Source of the DNA: Rhipicephalus microplus
Taxonomy: Eukaryota; Arthropoda; Arachnida; Ixodida; Ixodidae
Length of the DNA stretch: 64,000 nucleotides
NCBI RefSeq assembly: GCF_043290135.1
Contig: NC_134705.1
Span: 55,467,271-55,531,270 of the forward strand
Direction of reading: 5' to 3'
The notes beneath the pieces are model-generated. The model made no database searches. It saw nothing but the letters and a program-made list of their open reading frames with translations, and had not been told where the DNA came from. The position numbers were made by a program, and so were the translations under genes. Numbering within the stretch: position 1 is the first letter of the stretch; the number at the start of each line of letters is the position of its first letter. Shown here one piece after another: positions 44,380 to 56,476 of the stretch.

Positions 44380-46350
44380 TTACCATTTACGTACTCAGTT
44401 ACAAAGATATGCTTAGCGCTAGTTAATAAATATGATGAAAAATTGCAGTGACTCATCAGACGTGAGTGAGTTGAAGCTGTGAAATGCCGGTCTCATTTCG
44501 TCTCTGGTTTATAGCATCAGGGATCTCCGAAGATGACTACTGGTAGTGCGCACAAAGTGCAAAACTGTAGGGTAATGGCTGCGTGCGGGGAGCCCATGTA
44601 CCAACGCAGAGAAGGTGGGTGGAAAACTATGGCTTCTCCATGGCCAGTTTGTTATTAAAACTTACAAGCAAAACGAAAAAAGAAAAGACTATACAATATA
44701 CCTTGGGCACTGACGACAGGCATCAAAGCCTGACCTAGCACTTCCCCCTGAAAAGGTGATATGTCACCTAAAGGAAAGTATTCTATGCGTAAACTTAACA
44801 GTGAATAAGCAAATAAGCATAAATGAGCTCTTACATGCAAGACACATGTGTATATGCACATTGCAAGTAGGCTACGAAAAACAGTGGTAGTACTCGTACT
44901 GTATAGTTTTCTTGTGCTCCTTCTTTTCCACGGTCATTTTTTGCAGCATGCCTATTTCAAGTATTATGAAATAGATGGGCTCATTTATTTTTTGTAGTTT
45001 CGCAATGACGACTTCTCAATTTCCGTTTAGTTTAGATAACGTAGAGAGGAAGACTGCTTTCCAGTATTGCTGAAAAACGTTACTGGAAAAGGCGTGCTCC
45101 ATTACCGATTCTGAGGTCCCGCTGCACATCTAATGCTATATTGTTATCGCGTCACCTTGCGTATGAAAGGCAAAGAATAGCCAAAAGCATATATTTTTTT
45201 ACGTGTACAGATGGTTGAAGAGGGACAGGTAGGAGAGTTGTTTTCTAGATATTTTGTGGTGTTTCAGTACTTGCTCAATGAGGCGGAGAGAGTGAAATTG
45301 CGAAATATAGCTAAAAGCACGGCTGATACTTTTTCTCGAAATTTGTAAGGTTCTTTTCAAAGAGGCCTGAACGTTTATGGTGCATCGTTTTGTCACAAAG
45401 ACGAATTAATTATTGCTACAGCGAAAAATTGCAAATTCACGCACAGCCCGTAGCTCAAGCAAAAATCACGCGTGAAATGAGCATACACAGGAAATGTGCG
45501 TATTAATGACTGTCACAGCTTGACACTTAAAGCACGCTGTTCAATCAGAAAGAAAGACGTGAGAAACAAAGCACAAGCTTACACAGGACAGGCGCGAACA
45601 ACTGTCACAAGTCAAACTTTGTGTGTGAGTAGTGTGCTCTTTTAACAAACGCAGCCGCGGCAGCGAGTGAAGTAACCTCCGTGGTTTCTCGAATCACGAG
45701 CCTTAAAAGGGCGTACGCAGGAGAGGTCTTGCTGCATGGAGGCGGTGCTTATCTAAACGCTAGAGGAGACGACCTTTAGAGCGCACCCAACGCAAGACCT
45801 TCACGCCATCTCGCTACTGATGATGAAAACGAGTTGACAATGCGGAGCTCTGAGGGTTGCCAGTTAATATATTGTGTATATAAATGGCTTGCTTTTAGCA
45901 GTCTTCACGACTACCGCTCCGTGACTGAGTCGTTAACGCAACGCGCTCTGGATTGAAAGCTGGCTGGTTTGGTGCCCTGTGGCAGAACTTTATTTCTCAT
46001 TTTTTTATTTGTAATATTTAGTGCATAACTTTCAACATCATATCCGTGACAGAAAAACAAACGGAGCTGGGGTGGACACTGGCAAAAACCATTTCGAGTT
46101 AAAGGAGAACTAGCACTCCAGACGGGCGCTCGGCAAGCTCCTCTAGCGCCCGCGTTTCATATAGAGCAAGGACTGTTGAATCCTACTAGGACAGCTCTGA
46201 AACCCCTGTGTGAAAATGTATGACGAAAGAAAAAGTACATTTAGCGTTGGCTGGTTAAGTTTCTTTTTGGACATTCCGCTTTCACGTTTCCTCTTCCCTA
46301 CAAACTTAAGGTAACTGGGGCCATCCGTGCTATAAACATTGCTTCGAAAC
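44380..46350. other. No gene; one tRNA-like fragment
   Basis: AT-rich. At 45,915-45,985 an A-box-like GACTGAGTCGTTAACGCAAC stretch and a poor B-box-like GCTGGTTTGGTGCC hint at another old tRNA-derived SINE. Otherwise nothing recognised. The start of the sulfotransferase transcript would lie at the right end. Confidence 0.4.
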
Positions 46351-46622
46351 ATGTGCAAGACAGTGGACGGTTTTCTCATCAACGATTTCATGCATGACGA
46401 CAACGTGAGATCGGCCCTCAACTACGCGGCCCGACCGGACGATATCTTCGTGGTCAGCTACCCCAAATGTGGGACGACATGGACGCAGTACATCGTGCTA
46501 TGCGTGCTCAACAAAGGCCAGCCACTCGATGATTTCATGGAGTTCATGCTGCGCTCGCCCTTCCTGGAACTCTTCAAGGCTCATTTCCCGTTCGACAGGC
46601 AGCCGTATAACTCGCAAAGCGA
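46351..46622 (+). CDS. Sulfotransferase exon 1
   Basis: Starts at ATG 46,351 (MCKTVDGFLINDF). It holds the 5'-phosphosulfate loop YPKCGTTWTQ at about 46,462-46,491 and RSPFLELF, and ends PYNSQSE with two bases of the last codon. The donor is GTACGA. An open frame runs on to a stop at 46,674 if unspliced, which would give a useless 108-residue product. Family proteins are about 290-330 residues. Confidence 0.7.
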
Positions 46623-47087
46623 GTACGAAACCTGCGCAGCTTCTTCTAAACGTATTGTGATAATATATTTGTAGCTGTTCTCTTCTTAATCGAGGATGTG
46701 TAAGCGTGATGTTCAGAGTCAAGTTATATGCTAGGCGGTGCGCTGAGCTATGACATATCTGCACTTGGCCTAAGCACCGAGCCTCAGCCATCACGGCACA
46801 CGCGTCTAGCTATGATGTCGCTGCGCCGAAACCATGGTGCTCCTTCTAGCTGCGCACAGCCAAAACGGCACTCCAAGTGGCCGCTTCACCCAGCTGTTCC
46901 GTACATCCCAAGCTTCACAGCTGTGTAGGCGAAGAAAAGTCGCAACGTCGCGGTGCATCTGCTATTTTTTGTCGATCATCGTGGCCTTCGTTAGGCAATG
47001 AACCTTGGAGTTAGTGCCAAGTTATGCCGGGCCGTTCTGGTAAGTCCCCCACACTGACCGGATATGAAAGTAGAGATGATGGTGTCG

Positions 47088-47164
<77 letters not shown>
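47088..47164. repeat. (AAT)n microsatellite
   Basis: About 25 repeats in the sulfotransferase intron, at the 3' side of a minus-strand Ruka copy, from whose tail it may have grown. Confidence 0.95.
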
Positions 47165-47166
<2 letters not shown>

Positions 47167-47169
47167 ATT

Positions 47170-47345
47170 TTTATAATTCCTTCTTTACATTCCAAAAGCA
47201 TGATATGTAATGAGGAACGCCGTAGAACAAGGCTCCGGAAATTTCGAACATCTGGTGTTCACTAAGCTTGTTCGCCTCCACCAAAAACGTGGCCGAGGTA
47301 GTCGGTTTTCGATCCTGCGACAATCGTGTGAGCACTCAAGTAACT
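47170..47345 (-). mobile_element. Ruka-type SINE, copy 6 (degraded, partial)
   Basis: Minus-strand copy: complement blocks CAAAAGCATGATATGTAATG, CGCCGTAGAACAAGGCTCCG, GAAATTTCGAACATCTGG and GCCTCCACCAAAAACG, with a worn B-box complement TTTTCGATCCTGCGAC. In the sulfotransferase intron. Confidence 0.7.
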
Positions 47346-49232
47346 ACAGCCACCATATCGGGTTGACGGCTAATCCCAGCTGAGCAAGGATGATTGGAGA
47401 AGATACTAGGTTTAGCCCTTGCTAGTCCTTGTCGATATCCTTGCATCGCAGTTGCAAACTGTGCGCTTATTTACATATTTTTAATTGTGACCGTCTTTCA
47501 CCGACTAAAACTCTTCCACTGTTTCTCGCTTACTGCAGGCCACACCCGACCGTGTCGAAAGAGCATCGGATGTTGTCGGCTGTTATATTCACACTGTGTT
47601 CGAAACATCAAAAGCCCCTGTACGTTCTCGAATTAAAACTGGCAGCAGCCATAATGACTAAGGGTACAGTGACAGATCTATGAAAGTTCACGTGTTTTCC
47701 CAAAAAGCACTTTCCTAACACTTCTGCTCATCACCGTGACCTTAAGGTGACTTTTCGGTTTTACTAGGTTTCGGTTTTACTAGGCCACCCGCTAAAGAGC
47801 ATACTCTATGCCGATTTGGTAGCTGCATAGTTCACTCAAGAATGACGTGATAACTTGAACTCTGCTGGCAGTTTTTTTTATATAGATCGTTAGTATATGC
47901 AATAATAAAGAGTGCTCAAGAAACTAATAGTTTCAAAGGAGGCCTTAGAGGACTATAGTACTCACAAGGGTAACAAGGAACAGCGATTAAAAATTGGTGA
48001 GATAGCTGTTGAGAAGACGCACAGTCGAAACTCAGTCCCTGTTTTTGTATATGGCGGCGTCTTGCGTTTCCCCTTTCACTCAAGGTTTAACTGCCGCCGC
48101 CCTTCTCACCCCATATACGTGTTTCGCGGGCAATGACTTGACTACCTTTCATAGTTTTCTTGATTTTCAGTGTACTACATGGCGAAATAACTGTGTGTAT
48201 TCATTTCAACAATGCTTCGTTAGCGCAGAACATAAGCCAACACAAACCTCAACTGCGTTCTCGACATTCACCTTATAGTGACTACGTGCGACGCTCTACG
48301 TGAAAGCATGAACAAAACAGTCTGATTTGCCAACCGACTGATCGCTACTCTTCACTTTATTATAAACGCAGTACTTTGACGTAAAACATTTTACGATGCA
48401 ACTGTGGATTTCACTGTCGAACTACTTGGAACATATTTTGACATATTTTTACGACACAGACTCGTAACAATGTTTTGTACGGGTTTTCTGAACGTAAGGC
48501 CTGTAATACCTAGCGTTGGTTGCTGTTTCCGAAGTATAAAAAAACGAAACCGGTTGCCATTTTTCACAACGTATGTCTATTTGAAATCAGCATTCTTAGT
48601 TTATCATTTCATGATGAGGTAATTGATCGTACCATGGAAGTCCAACAGTTCGAGAGTGTTTGTAGCAAAACGACTAGTTCGGCTCATTTTGGCTCGTCAA
48701 TTGTTAGTGGAAAATATAGAAATTAAACGAAGGCACGCACCAGTTAAAATGCGCGAGAAAGAGTAAGTAACAGAAAGTGTGAGATAAATAAAAATATAGG
48801 AATATACACAAGAAAAAAGGAGGAAAATTCAAAAGTGTTTAAAAAGAATTACAACTAAAGATAAACAAACTTAGCTGCGCACTTACCATTAGGCGCTTGG
48901 TACCATTAGTGCTAATGGCTTTACTATCCGTCACAAAGTACAGAGAAACGAACTTTATCGAAAAGATTTAGCTGGTATATGTGCTCAAAATGACGGGAAT
49001 GTGTGACATAACAGTCAAATTATAATTATGTGAAGTGCTAGTTAAAGATAACCACATTGGGAAAAGCACGTTGAACTTGTGCCTTAAAATGGGCGAATTT
49101 CTCTAAAGGATGTGCGGAACTTAAGCGTACCTTTTCTCGAAATTGAAGGCGCAGCACTTATGATAATCTGTAATTGAGGAACTGATGACGACGTTTCACT
49201 CCGCCTTGTTTTTCTTATGTTTGTGCCCGCAG
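47346..49232. other. Rest of the sulfotransferase intron
   Basis: AT-rich, no gene or repeat recognised. The acceptor is TTTGTGCCCGCAG, preceded by a pyrimidine-rich TTGTTTTTCTTATG. Confidence 0.55.
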
Positions 49233-49848
49233 ATAAATATACGTCACCAGGAATCCCTACGACTGCTGCGTTTCGTACTTACACCACGTGCGAGAGTTGC
49301 CCGTCTACAGGTACCCCGAAGCCACCCTAGACGTGTTCGTGGACGTGTTCGTCGAAGGGAAAGTCAGTTGGGGCAATTTCTTCGACCACCTCAACTCGTG
49401 GTACGAGCAGCGAAACGACGAGAACGTACACTTCATCACCTACGAAAGACTTAAGGAGGACACTGCAGGGTCAGTGCTGGATATAGCCGACTTCCTCGGA
49501 AAGCACCACGGTGAGGAGCTGCGCCAAGATGCCGCACTGTTCGCGAAGATCACCGATAAGGTGAGCGCACCTAGCATGCGCCAGGCCTTCAGCTCGGGCA
49601 TCAAGGCCATCATGCCCAACCTGCTGTCTCTGCCCCCGTTGAAAGCTCTGAAATCAGTCGAGGTGTACCGAAGTGTGCTGAGAAAAAGCGCACGTTCACC
49701 GTCAAAAGCGAGTTAATCCTAAAGGGCGTAGTCAGGGACTGGAGAAACTATTTGAAGAAACACATAGAAAAGATCAAACATTGGATTGCGCTTAAAACTG
49801 AAGAAAGCGACGTCATGAGGCTGTGTAAAAAAGTCGGGCTGTCATAAC
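49233..49848 (+). CDS. Sulfotransferase exon 2
   Basis: After the acceptor the frame reads A|TAA|ATA|TAC|GTC, then TRNPYDCCVSY, a conserved YRYPEATLDVFVDVFVEG block, WGNFFDHLNSWYEQ, VHFITYERLKED and DIADFLGKHH. It continues to 49,681. There the A-run shifts the phase; the correct continuation is KKRTFTVKSELILKGVV, then RDWRNYLKKHIEK, DVMRLCKKVGLS and a stop at 49,846. Without the correction the frame ends at 49,716. The C-terminal KG..xDWRN element binds the 3'-phosphate of PAPS. Confidence 0.7.
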
Positions 49849-50125
49849 TGCTTTTTGTCATTAGGAGAGGCTTCAAATTATGCTTGTCTGCATCTAATTG
49901 AACCAATGGCAGTGAAATACACCTTATGTGGTTAACTCATATTTAACAGCCAAGTAGTGAATACACTCACGCTGTGCTTTGCTCTCTTTACTTCCCAGTC
50001 CTGTATTTCTGCCGAACACTGCCTGTTTAATTTGGTGTTTTTTGTGTTAATTAACGATTTATCCGAGGATCGTTACCCTCCTACGGGCAACGATAGATCC
50101 AGACCCCACCATACGCAATCCGGAC

Positions 50126-51466
50126 GTGGCGTCACCTTCGAAGTCAACCTCAAGGAAGCGCAACAGCCGGGATGACGACCACACCAGTGACAGCACTGAA
50201 CTGTACACGGCGAGTAGTGAAGACAGCGACGACGATTTCGTCCCTGCAGTGAAGCGTAAAGCTAAAAGGAGAATGGTCGGCGCGTCTTCGCCAGCTAGCG
50301 TCTCTACCGTGAAGGCGGCGTGCAATTCTGAACGCCATACCATACTTTTTGTTCCTGTCGACTCTTCGATCAACCTGAAGAACATGAACAGGCAAGTGAT
50401 ATCAGTGCGTCTCGAAGTTATCGTGCCTAATGAGATAAAGGATATTAGACTCAACCCATGGAAGAATATCTTGGCCATAGACGTTGAGCACCCGGCTGCG
50501 CTACATACCCTGCGAACTGTTTCGGAGCTTGAAGGCATCTATCTCAGAACTTGCATTCCGCAGGATAGTGACACGACGACGGGCGTCATATATGACTTTG
50601 ATGTTTCCATACCGAATGCAGACCTCCCTGTTCTGATAAAGCCAGCTACTGGGGCAACGGACATAATGCAAGTACTCCGGCTTGGCAAATCCCGTTGCAT
50701 CAAGGTGATTTTTAGAGGTGATTGTATCCCATCAAATGTAAAGGTTGGTCCTTTCCGTCACGTTGTCCGACCATACATCCCGAGACCACTAGAGTGCCAC
50801 AACTGTCTAAAACTGGGTCATGTTAGTGCTGTGTGCAACAACAAGCAAGCATGCCCACGTTGTGCCGGACCCCACAAAGCAGAGGCTTGCCAAGCAACTC
50901 TCCTAAAATTCAGCAACTACAACGGGAACCATGAGACCTCGTCCAAAGACTTCCCAGTACTGAAGAAAGAGGGGAGCATTCCGAGACAAATGGTTAAATA
51001 CGGATCCTTACAAAAGGAAGCGCTAACGGTTGTTCAACGACGGCGTTCCCGTCGACGGCGGTGCTCGAAGAAAAGAAAAAGCAGCCTTGTGCCGAAGGTG
51101 CCTTCACTTACGCCGCCACCACCACCACCGCCACTGCCACGACCACAGAGACCTCCCCCACCCCCACCACCGGGTGGGGTACGTCCAGAGGTGCTGGAAG
51201 ACACTGTGGCGCTACAGAGAACATCCGGCTCTGACTGGCCAACTTTACCGCGAGTACACGTGTCTACGGAACCGCAATATCGACAGTCAACAACGAATAT
51301 GCCCCCAGCAGGCAGTCTGTCCGCCCAAGAGATACAAGTTTTTTCTGTATTGAGGTCGTTCATGAGTGTTATTCGCACTCTATTGGATAGTCTACAGATC
51401 CCTGCCGCTAAATTCGTGCTGCAAATCTTGGACACACTAGAACCAGTTCTTGCCGGACTTCAGTAA
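50126..51466 (+). CDS. LINE ORF1, gag-like protein with zinc knuckles and polyproline
   Basis: An uninterrupted 446-codon frame. The listed start at 50,126 is GTG-like context in ...GACGTGGCG; the usable first in-frame methionine could be later. Features: a Ser/Asp-rich basic N-terminus; a central RNA-binding-type domain (VISVRLEVIVPNEIK, residues ~90-110). Two knuckles follow at residues ~220-255, CHNCLKLGHVSAVC and CPRCAGPHKAEAC. Then an Arg/Lys-rich stretch, two runs of seven prolines (residues ~330-355) and a hydrophobic C-terminal helix. It overlaps nothing; ORF2 follows within a few bases. Role: binds element RNA. Confidence 0.8.
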   Translation: MASPSKSTSRKRNSRDDDHTSDSTELYTASSEDSDDDFVPAVKRKAKRRMVGASSPASVSTVKAACNSERHTILFVPVDSSINLKNMNRQVISVRLEVIVPNEIKDIRLNPWKNILAIDVEHPAALHTLRTVSELEGIYLRTCIPQDSDTTTGVIYDFDVSIPNADLPVLIKPATGATDIMQVLRLGKSRCIKVIFRGDCIPSNVKVGPFRHVVRPYIPRPLECHNCLKLGHVSAVCNNKQACPRCAGPHKAEACQATLLKFSNYNGNHETSSKDFPVLKKEGSIPRQMVKYGSLQKEALTVVQRRRSRRRRCSKKRKSSLVPKVPSLTPPPPPPPLPRPQRPPPPPPPGGVRPEVLEDTVALQRTSGSDWPTLPRVHVSTEPQYRQSTTNMPPAGSLSAQEIQVFSVLRSFMSVIRTLLDSLQIPAAKFVLQILDTLEPVLAGLQ

Positions 51467-51469
51467 CAA

Positions 51470-54400
51470 GATGGCGCACTATAGACCACATCAGCTTTTC
51501 CGAGAAAAAGTCAAGCGTGCTTCCATAATTCAGTGGAACGCAAGAGGTCTACAGTCAAGAATGCCTGAGTTCAGACAATTCATTTTCGAAAAAAAGTTTC
51601 CCATCATCATCATTTGTGAACCACATTTTTCAAAAATACGTCGACTGTCGGGCTATGAATCGTTTGTTTCTTCATCGTGCATTGAGAGAAGTCAAGTTGC
51701 TGGGTACATCCGTAAAGAACTCACGTTCTCCAAAGAGTAGAGTCTCACAATGAAAATCACTACGTGTGTCTTATGTGTTCAAGAGAAGAAGTTGTCGTTT
51801 ACGCTGATAGGCGCCTATATAGCGCCGTCACTTCGACTAGATCAACAGATATTAAATGGTATATTTGCAACGACTCCAGCACCTTGGATATTGATGGGTG
51901 ACTTCAACGCCAATCATTCATTGTGGGGAAGCATCAGGACAAATCGAAAAGGCACAAACCTAGTTGATCTCGCCTCAGAGCACGGGCTTCAGGTGCTGAA
52001 CGACAGCAGCCCTACTTATCTCCGAGGAGTAACTTACAGCAGTTGCCTGGACTTGGCATTAGTGTCGCATAGCATTGTCACGAAAGTCCAATAGTTCACA
52101 CACATTGAAACACTTGACAGCGACCATATCCCTACGTACGTGACAGTCAGAGGTCTGGACGATTCTCCTTCCCCTGGACACTCAAGACTTATTGACCGGG
52201 AAGAATTTCAGATATCAGTGGATAGCAAGTGCATGCACGAACCGCCGGAATCCATTGAAGAAGTGATTAGTTGTGCAATGGGGACTTCCACGAAGATATG
52301 TTCGAAAGAATCGAGACGCACGGCTTTCGTCCGAGAGTTGGAAGAACTTCGAGGGGTCCGCCGACGTGCCGAAAGACAATACAGACGCACTAAATCTATC
52401 TCTGACCTCAGAAAATCAAGACGCATTCAGAAAAAAATCCAGCGTCGAATGCAAAAACTTCATGAACAACGGCGGAAGAATTTTTGTGACTCGCTAGACC
52501 CTCGAAAGCTCTTGTCTCCCGTATGGAGGACTCTTCGAGGTATTCACTCGCATCCACAACAGCGTCATTCCTTCGCCGCTCTGGCGCTACATCAACGTCC
52601 CTCACAGCTTGATGTTTCTGGGAAATTTTGTGCAAAGATCGCTGGCGACATCTCTATACCAATCGATCTATTGCCACAGGATGTTCCAGTCGCACGAGAT
52701 CAGCAAATGAAAATTGCATTCACCATGGAAGAACTTCATGCGGCATTGAACACATGCAGACGCTCATCGTCACTAGGTCGGGATGGAGTGACCTATACTG
52801 CCCTACGCCACCTAGGCCCGAAGGCACAGCGCTGTCTCCTGGACATTTTCAATAACTTTTGGCATGATAGAATGGTGCCTGATGAGTGGAAGTGTAGTCG
52901 CCTGGTGCCTTTGCTGAAGCCCAGAAAGTCTCCATTCAATTTGGCATCTTACCGGCCTATAGCACTTGCAAGCTGCGTTGGCAAGGTCATGGAGAGGATG
53001 CTGCTTACACGCATAGAATGGTACCTGGAACATTATACCATCTATCCTGATGCTATGGCTGGTTTTCGACGAGGTCGGTCATAGTTGATAGCGTTATTGA
53101 CCTAGTGACCTCTGTTCAGCATCAGAAAGCTCAGAAGCGGCTGTCGGTATCTCTGTTCTTAGACGTGAAGGGTGCCTATGACAACGTGACCCACGAGGCT
53201 GTTCTCAATGCTCTTGAAGCAGCTGAACTTAGAGGTCGTGTTTTTCGATGGGTAAGAAGCTACCTTACAAAGAGATCCATGTTCCTTTTAACTAAAGGTG
53301 GGTCTACAAATAAGTATTTCACAAGTCGTGGGGTGCCACAAGGCGGTGTTTTGAGTCCAACCCTTTTCAACCTGGTTCTCATGGGGCTCACCAAAATGCT
53401 GCCACAGACGGCTTATATATCTCTCTAGGCTGACGATATCTGCATTTGGGCGTCCGGCGTGACACGGCCTCAAGTGTGCGCAAGAATACAGAAAGCGGCA
53501 ACAATGACATCGACATACCTTCGCCAGCAAGGTTTGACTATTGCCACAGAAAAATGCGCAGCGGTGGCGTTTACACGCAAACCGATGTCTTTCTACTCAT
53601 TGTGCATCGATGGCAGATCAATCCCATATAACAGCACTGATAGATTCTTAGGTGTCATCGCAGATCGTGACCTAACCTGGAGCCCGCATGTAACATACCT
53701 GAAGAAAAAGCTCATTGGTATTGAGAATGTATTCAAGTTCGTCGCCGGAAAATCCTGGGGCCCATCCGCGCACTCCATGTTGCAGCTTTACACAGCCCTC
53801 TTTTTCGGAACTCTCCGGTACAGCCTTCCTGTCCTGTCCAACACGTGCAAGACTAACATCCGTGCACTGCAAAGCGTACAAGCCCAAGCACTTCGGACAT
53901 GCCTTGGCCTTCCAAGATGCTCAACGACAGTGTCAACTATTGTAATTGCACAATAACAACCGGTCACAACGCACATCATTGTCGAGACGCTGAGAGCGCA
54001 CATTCGGCAGTTATCACGGCTACCGTCACATCATTTAGCGTGTTTGACAGCTCGGAGGCCCCATTCTTCGTACTGCGGTATCGTGAAAAAACATCAGGAC
54101 ATACTACCACCTGGCTTCAAACTTGCGATGCATCCAGCAACTGAGCCATGGAGTCTTCGTCAACCTGATGTGCGCTTATCAGTTCCTGGAAACTTTAAGA
54201 AGGCACGCATGTCAACGCTAGCCCTGAAGCAATTGACTTTGTGTCTGTTGGACGAAAGGTAATTCGACCGCATACATGTTTACACCGATGGCTCCACTAA
54301 TTCCAACAGCTCCACAGGAGCAGTGGTTGTTCCATCTGAAAATGTGTTGCTTCAGTACAAGTTTTCTCACACCACGACGTCTACAGCAGCAGAGCTCGCA

Positions 54401-55144
54401 GCACTTCAAGGTGCAGTAAAGTACATTCTTCGCCAGAAACCTAACCAATGGCCCATCTTTTGCGACTCCAGGTCAGCCTTGCAGTCACTACGGTTTGTTA
54501 TGCAGCACGGGTTACATGAACAATCAGTATATTAGATAAGGCACGACTACCACGAAGCGCTCACGGAAGGTCACGATATGGCATTTCAGTGGTTGCCAAG
54601 TCATTGCGGAATCGTCGGCAATGACCGCGCGGATGAAGCTGCTCGATCGGCTCATGACCAAGACCAGCGCACGCCCATACCACTCTTGAGAACGGACGCT
54701 GTAAGGCTACTACAATCACTTGCTCACCGTATATCTCTTCTACAATGGAATACGCAGGGTTTCTCCAACACGCACCTGTATTCGATCGACCCACACTTGC
54801 CACTTCGTTTGCCATCCAGGCTCCCACGTTGCGCTGAAACTTTACTGTGTCGCATGAGGTTCGGCGTGCCATTTACGAATTCGTACTCTCGTCTACTTGG
54901 AATGGCGAGCACTTCGCCATGCAACATCTGCGCCTGCGAGGAAACGCTTGAGCACATTCTATGTCATTGCCCAGTATACAAGACCGAGCGACGTATTATG
55001 GAAGCCAAGCTCTGTCAGCTGGATTCACGGCCGCTTACAGAAGAGAAGATCCTGGGACCTTGGCCGACGGCTTCCCATACGCGCAAAGCCACAAAAGCCC
55101 TCTTGTACTTTTTAAGGACCACCAGACTTCACGACCGCTTGTGA
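51470..55144 (+). pseudogene. LINE ORF2: endonuclease, RT, RNase H, C-terminal motif
   Basis: Endonuclease: IIQWNARGLQS, CEPHF, MGDFNANHSLWGS and LDSDHIP. RT: SLGRDGVTYTALR, YRPIALASCVGKVMERM, DVKGAYDNVTHEAV, VPQGGVLSPTLFN. Where the catalytic box should read YADD the codon for Tyr is TAG (53,426-53,428), so it reads *ADDICIW. RNase H: YTDGSTNS (54,283), AAELAALQGA, CDSRSALQS, LPSHCGIVGND. C-terminal CNICACEETLEHILCHC. Stops at 51,738, 52,092, 53,426, 53,954, 54,260 and 54,533, and one frameshift near 53,080. Otherwise the frame is kept for ~1,220 codons. Confidence 0.88.
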
Positions 55145-55345
55145 AAGAACTGTGCGAGACCGTGCTGTGTAGTGTAGAACTGACTATTCATGCTTCTCTT
55201 TCTTATTCCTTTTCTTTTCTATCTCTTTCCGTTCTATTATTCTCCTTTTCCCCCACCCCAAGTGCAGGGTAGCCAACCGAGCCAAGCTTGGTTAACCTCC
55301 CTGCCTTTCCTTTCTATTTATCTCTCTCTCTCTCTCTCTATTTCT

Positions 55346-56237
55346 TTCCCAGTCCTGAACAAAGGAAGGCAAATGTTTCCTATGGACTTGTTCTTATGTC
55401 ATACACATATCGGTATAACAGACATCTATGCATTGGACAGCAGTAAAAAATCTCCCTTCGCTCTCTGCAATATGAAACACCAACATTTTTATGTTATGAT
55501 AAACATTCAGCACATATGTTTCTATAATAACACAAAATTATTAGTTTATCTTCAAAATATTTTTAAAAAACATAGTGTAATTTTGTCTCCCCTATCCCTA
55601 TCAATTTCAAGCAATGTAAAGTAGACCAGAAATCTGTGAAGCTGCATCAAATTTGTGGCTAAATTTATTCATCTTTCCCCTTTATTGCCCTTACTGCGAA
55701 TCCCCGCAAGCTAGGTAACTAGCTATTATTACTTAGGTAAGAGTATAATCGAGAATGAACTTGTCGAAATCACGGTTCCAGGTTTCAGCATTAATTTTTA
55801 TGAACACGAATTATATATTTCCGAACGTTTTCACTCTTCGCATTTTCACCAGTGTTTAGCATTACGGTAATTTCTCTGCCTAAAATATAAATAATCACCT
55901 TAATGAACTGGAACGTGTTAACTAGATCCTCTTCATCCCTCTCTTCGTCTGGCTTCCCCTCAAGACACGTGTATCAATTTGTAATAACAGTTACTAAACG
56001 ATTGAGAAAAACAAGCTATTCTTGGCCCAAGAGTTTCTTTATGCGGTGCCATTCGAACTCGCGCACGCTTAATCTAAAAGCGAGCATCCTAACCACGTGG
56101 GCCCCAAGTGCACGCCAGCAAAGATTAGCAAAGCTGTCTTTATACAATATAGTAAAAGCAAGTGACCGCGAGCAGGAGAGTTGTGGTAGAGAGAATACAA
56201 GAAATGAGAGTAGTCAAGACCGGGAAACTACAGCATG

Positions 56238-56238
<1 letters not shown>
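55346..56238. other. No gene; one tRNA-like fragment
   Basis: AT-rich. On the minus strand, 56,105-56,045 reads GGGCCCACGTGGTTAGGATG, then GCGCGAGTTCGAATGG, an A-box/B-box pair of an old tRNA-derived SINE. Nothing else recognised. Confidence 0.4.

Positions 56239-56239
<1 letters not shown>

Positions 56240-56318
<79 letters not shown>
56240..56318. repeat. (TA)n microsatellite
   Basis: About 39 TA repeats at the left edge of the ~457-bp repeat array. Confidence 0.97.
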
Positions 56319-56321
<3 letters not shown>

Positions 56322-56476
56322 GAAAGAAGTGTATACCTAAGAGCTCGTTTTTCCGTGTTTTAACACAATAATATTGCGATCTAACAGACAGTAATGCAAA
56401 CAAATGTACAGGGGAATTTATTAGAACCAATGGAATGTAAATAAGAACAAAGAAAAGTGGATGAAAAGATAACCAG

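Larger units (their letters stand above)
46351..49848 (+). pseudogene. Cytosolic sulfotransferase locus, probable pseudogene
   Basis: Two exons (46,351-46,622; 49,233-49,848) separated by a 2.6-kb intron with GT and AG borders, joining in phase (GA + A). Sulfotransferases of this family move a sulfonate from PAPS to small hydroxylated substrates in the cytosol. The PAPS-binding loops are visible: SYPKCGTTW in exon 1, IYVTRNPYDCC at the start of exon 2 and LKGVVRDWRN near the end. Lesions: codon 2 of exon 2 is TAA where KYIYV/EYIYV needs TAC. The frame shifts in the A-run at 49,682-49,687. Exon 1 passes directly from SPFLELF to KAHFPFDRQP, lacking ~15 residues usual before KTHLPF. Assembly errors could explain one lesion, hardly all three. 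Confidence 0.75.
50040..55345 (+). mobile_element. I-group LINE, near full length, moderately damaged
   Basis: Order: 5' UTR, ORF1 (intact, 50,126-51,466), ORF2 (51,470-55,144) and a 3' UTR rich in pyrimidines ending near a (TC)n run at 55,317-55,340. About 5.3 kb. Different family from the LINE at 37.6-43.1 kb: its RNase H carries the classical YTDGS motif and its ORF1 has a proline-rich tract. Five or six stops and one frameshift in ORF2. The exact 5' end and target duplication could not be found. Confidence 0.88.

Noticed and set aside
49288..49716. Stand-alone 142-residue sulfotransferase gene
   Set aside because: The frame begins inside an exon; upstream motifs TRNPYDCC and the acceptor show it is exon 2 of the locus starting at 46,351.
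56140..56430. Open frames of repeated Ile-Tyr
   Set aside because: Translation of (TA)n.
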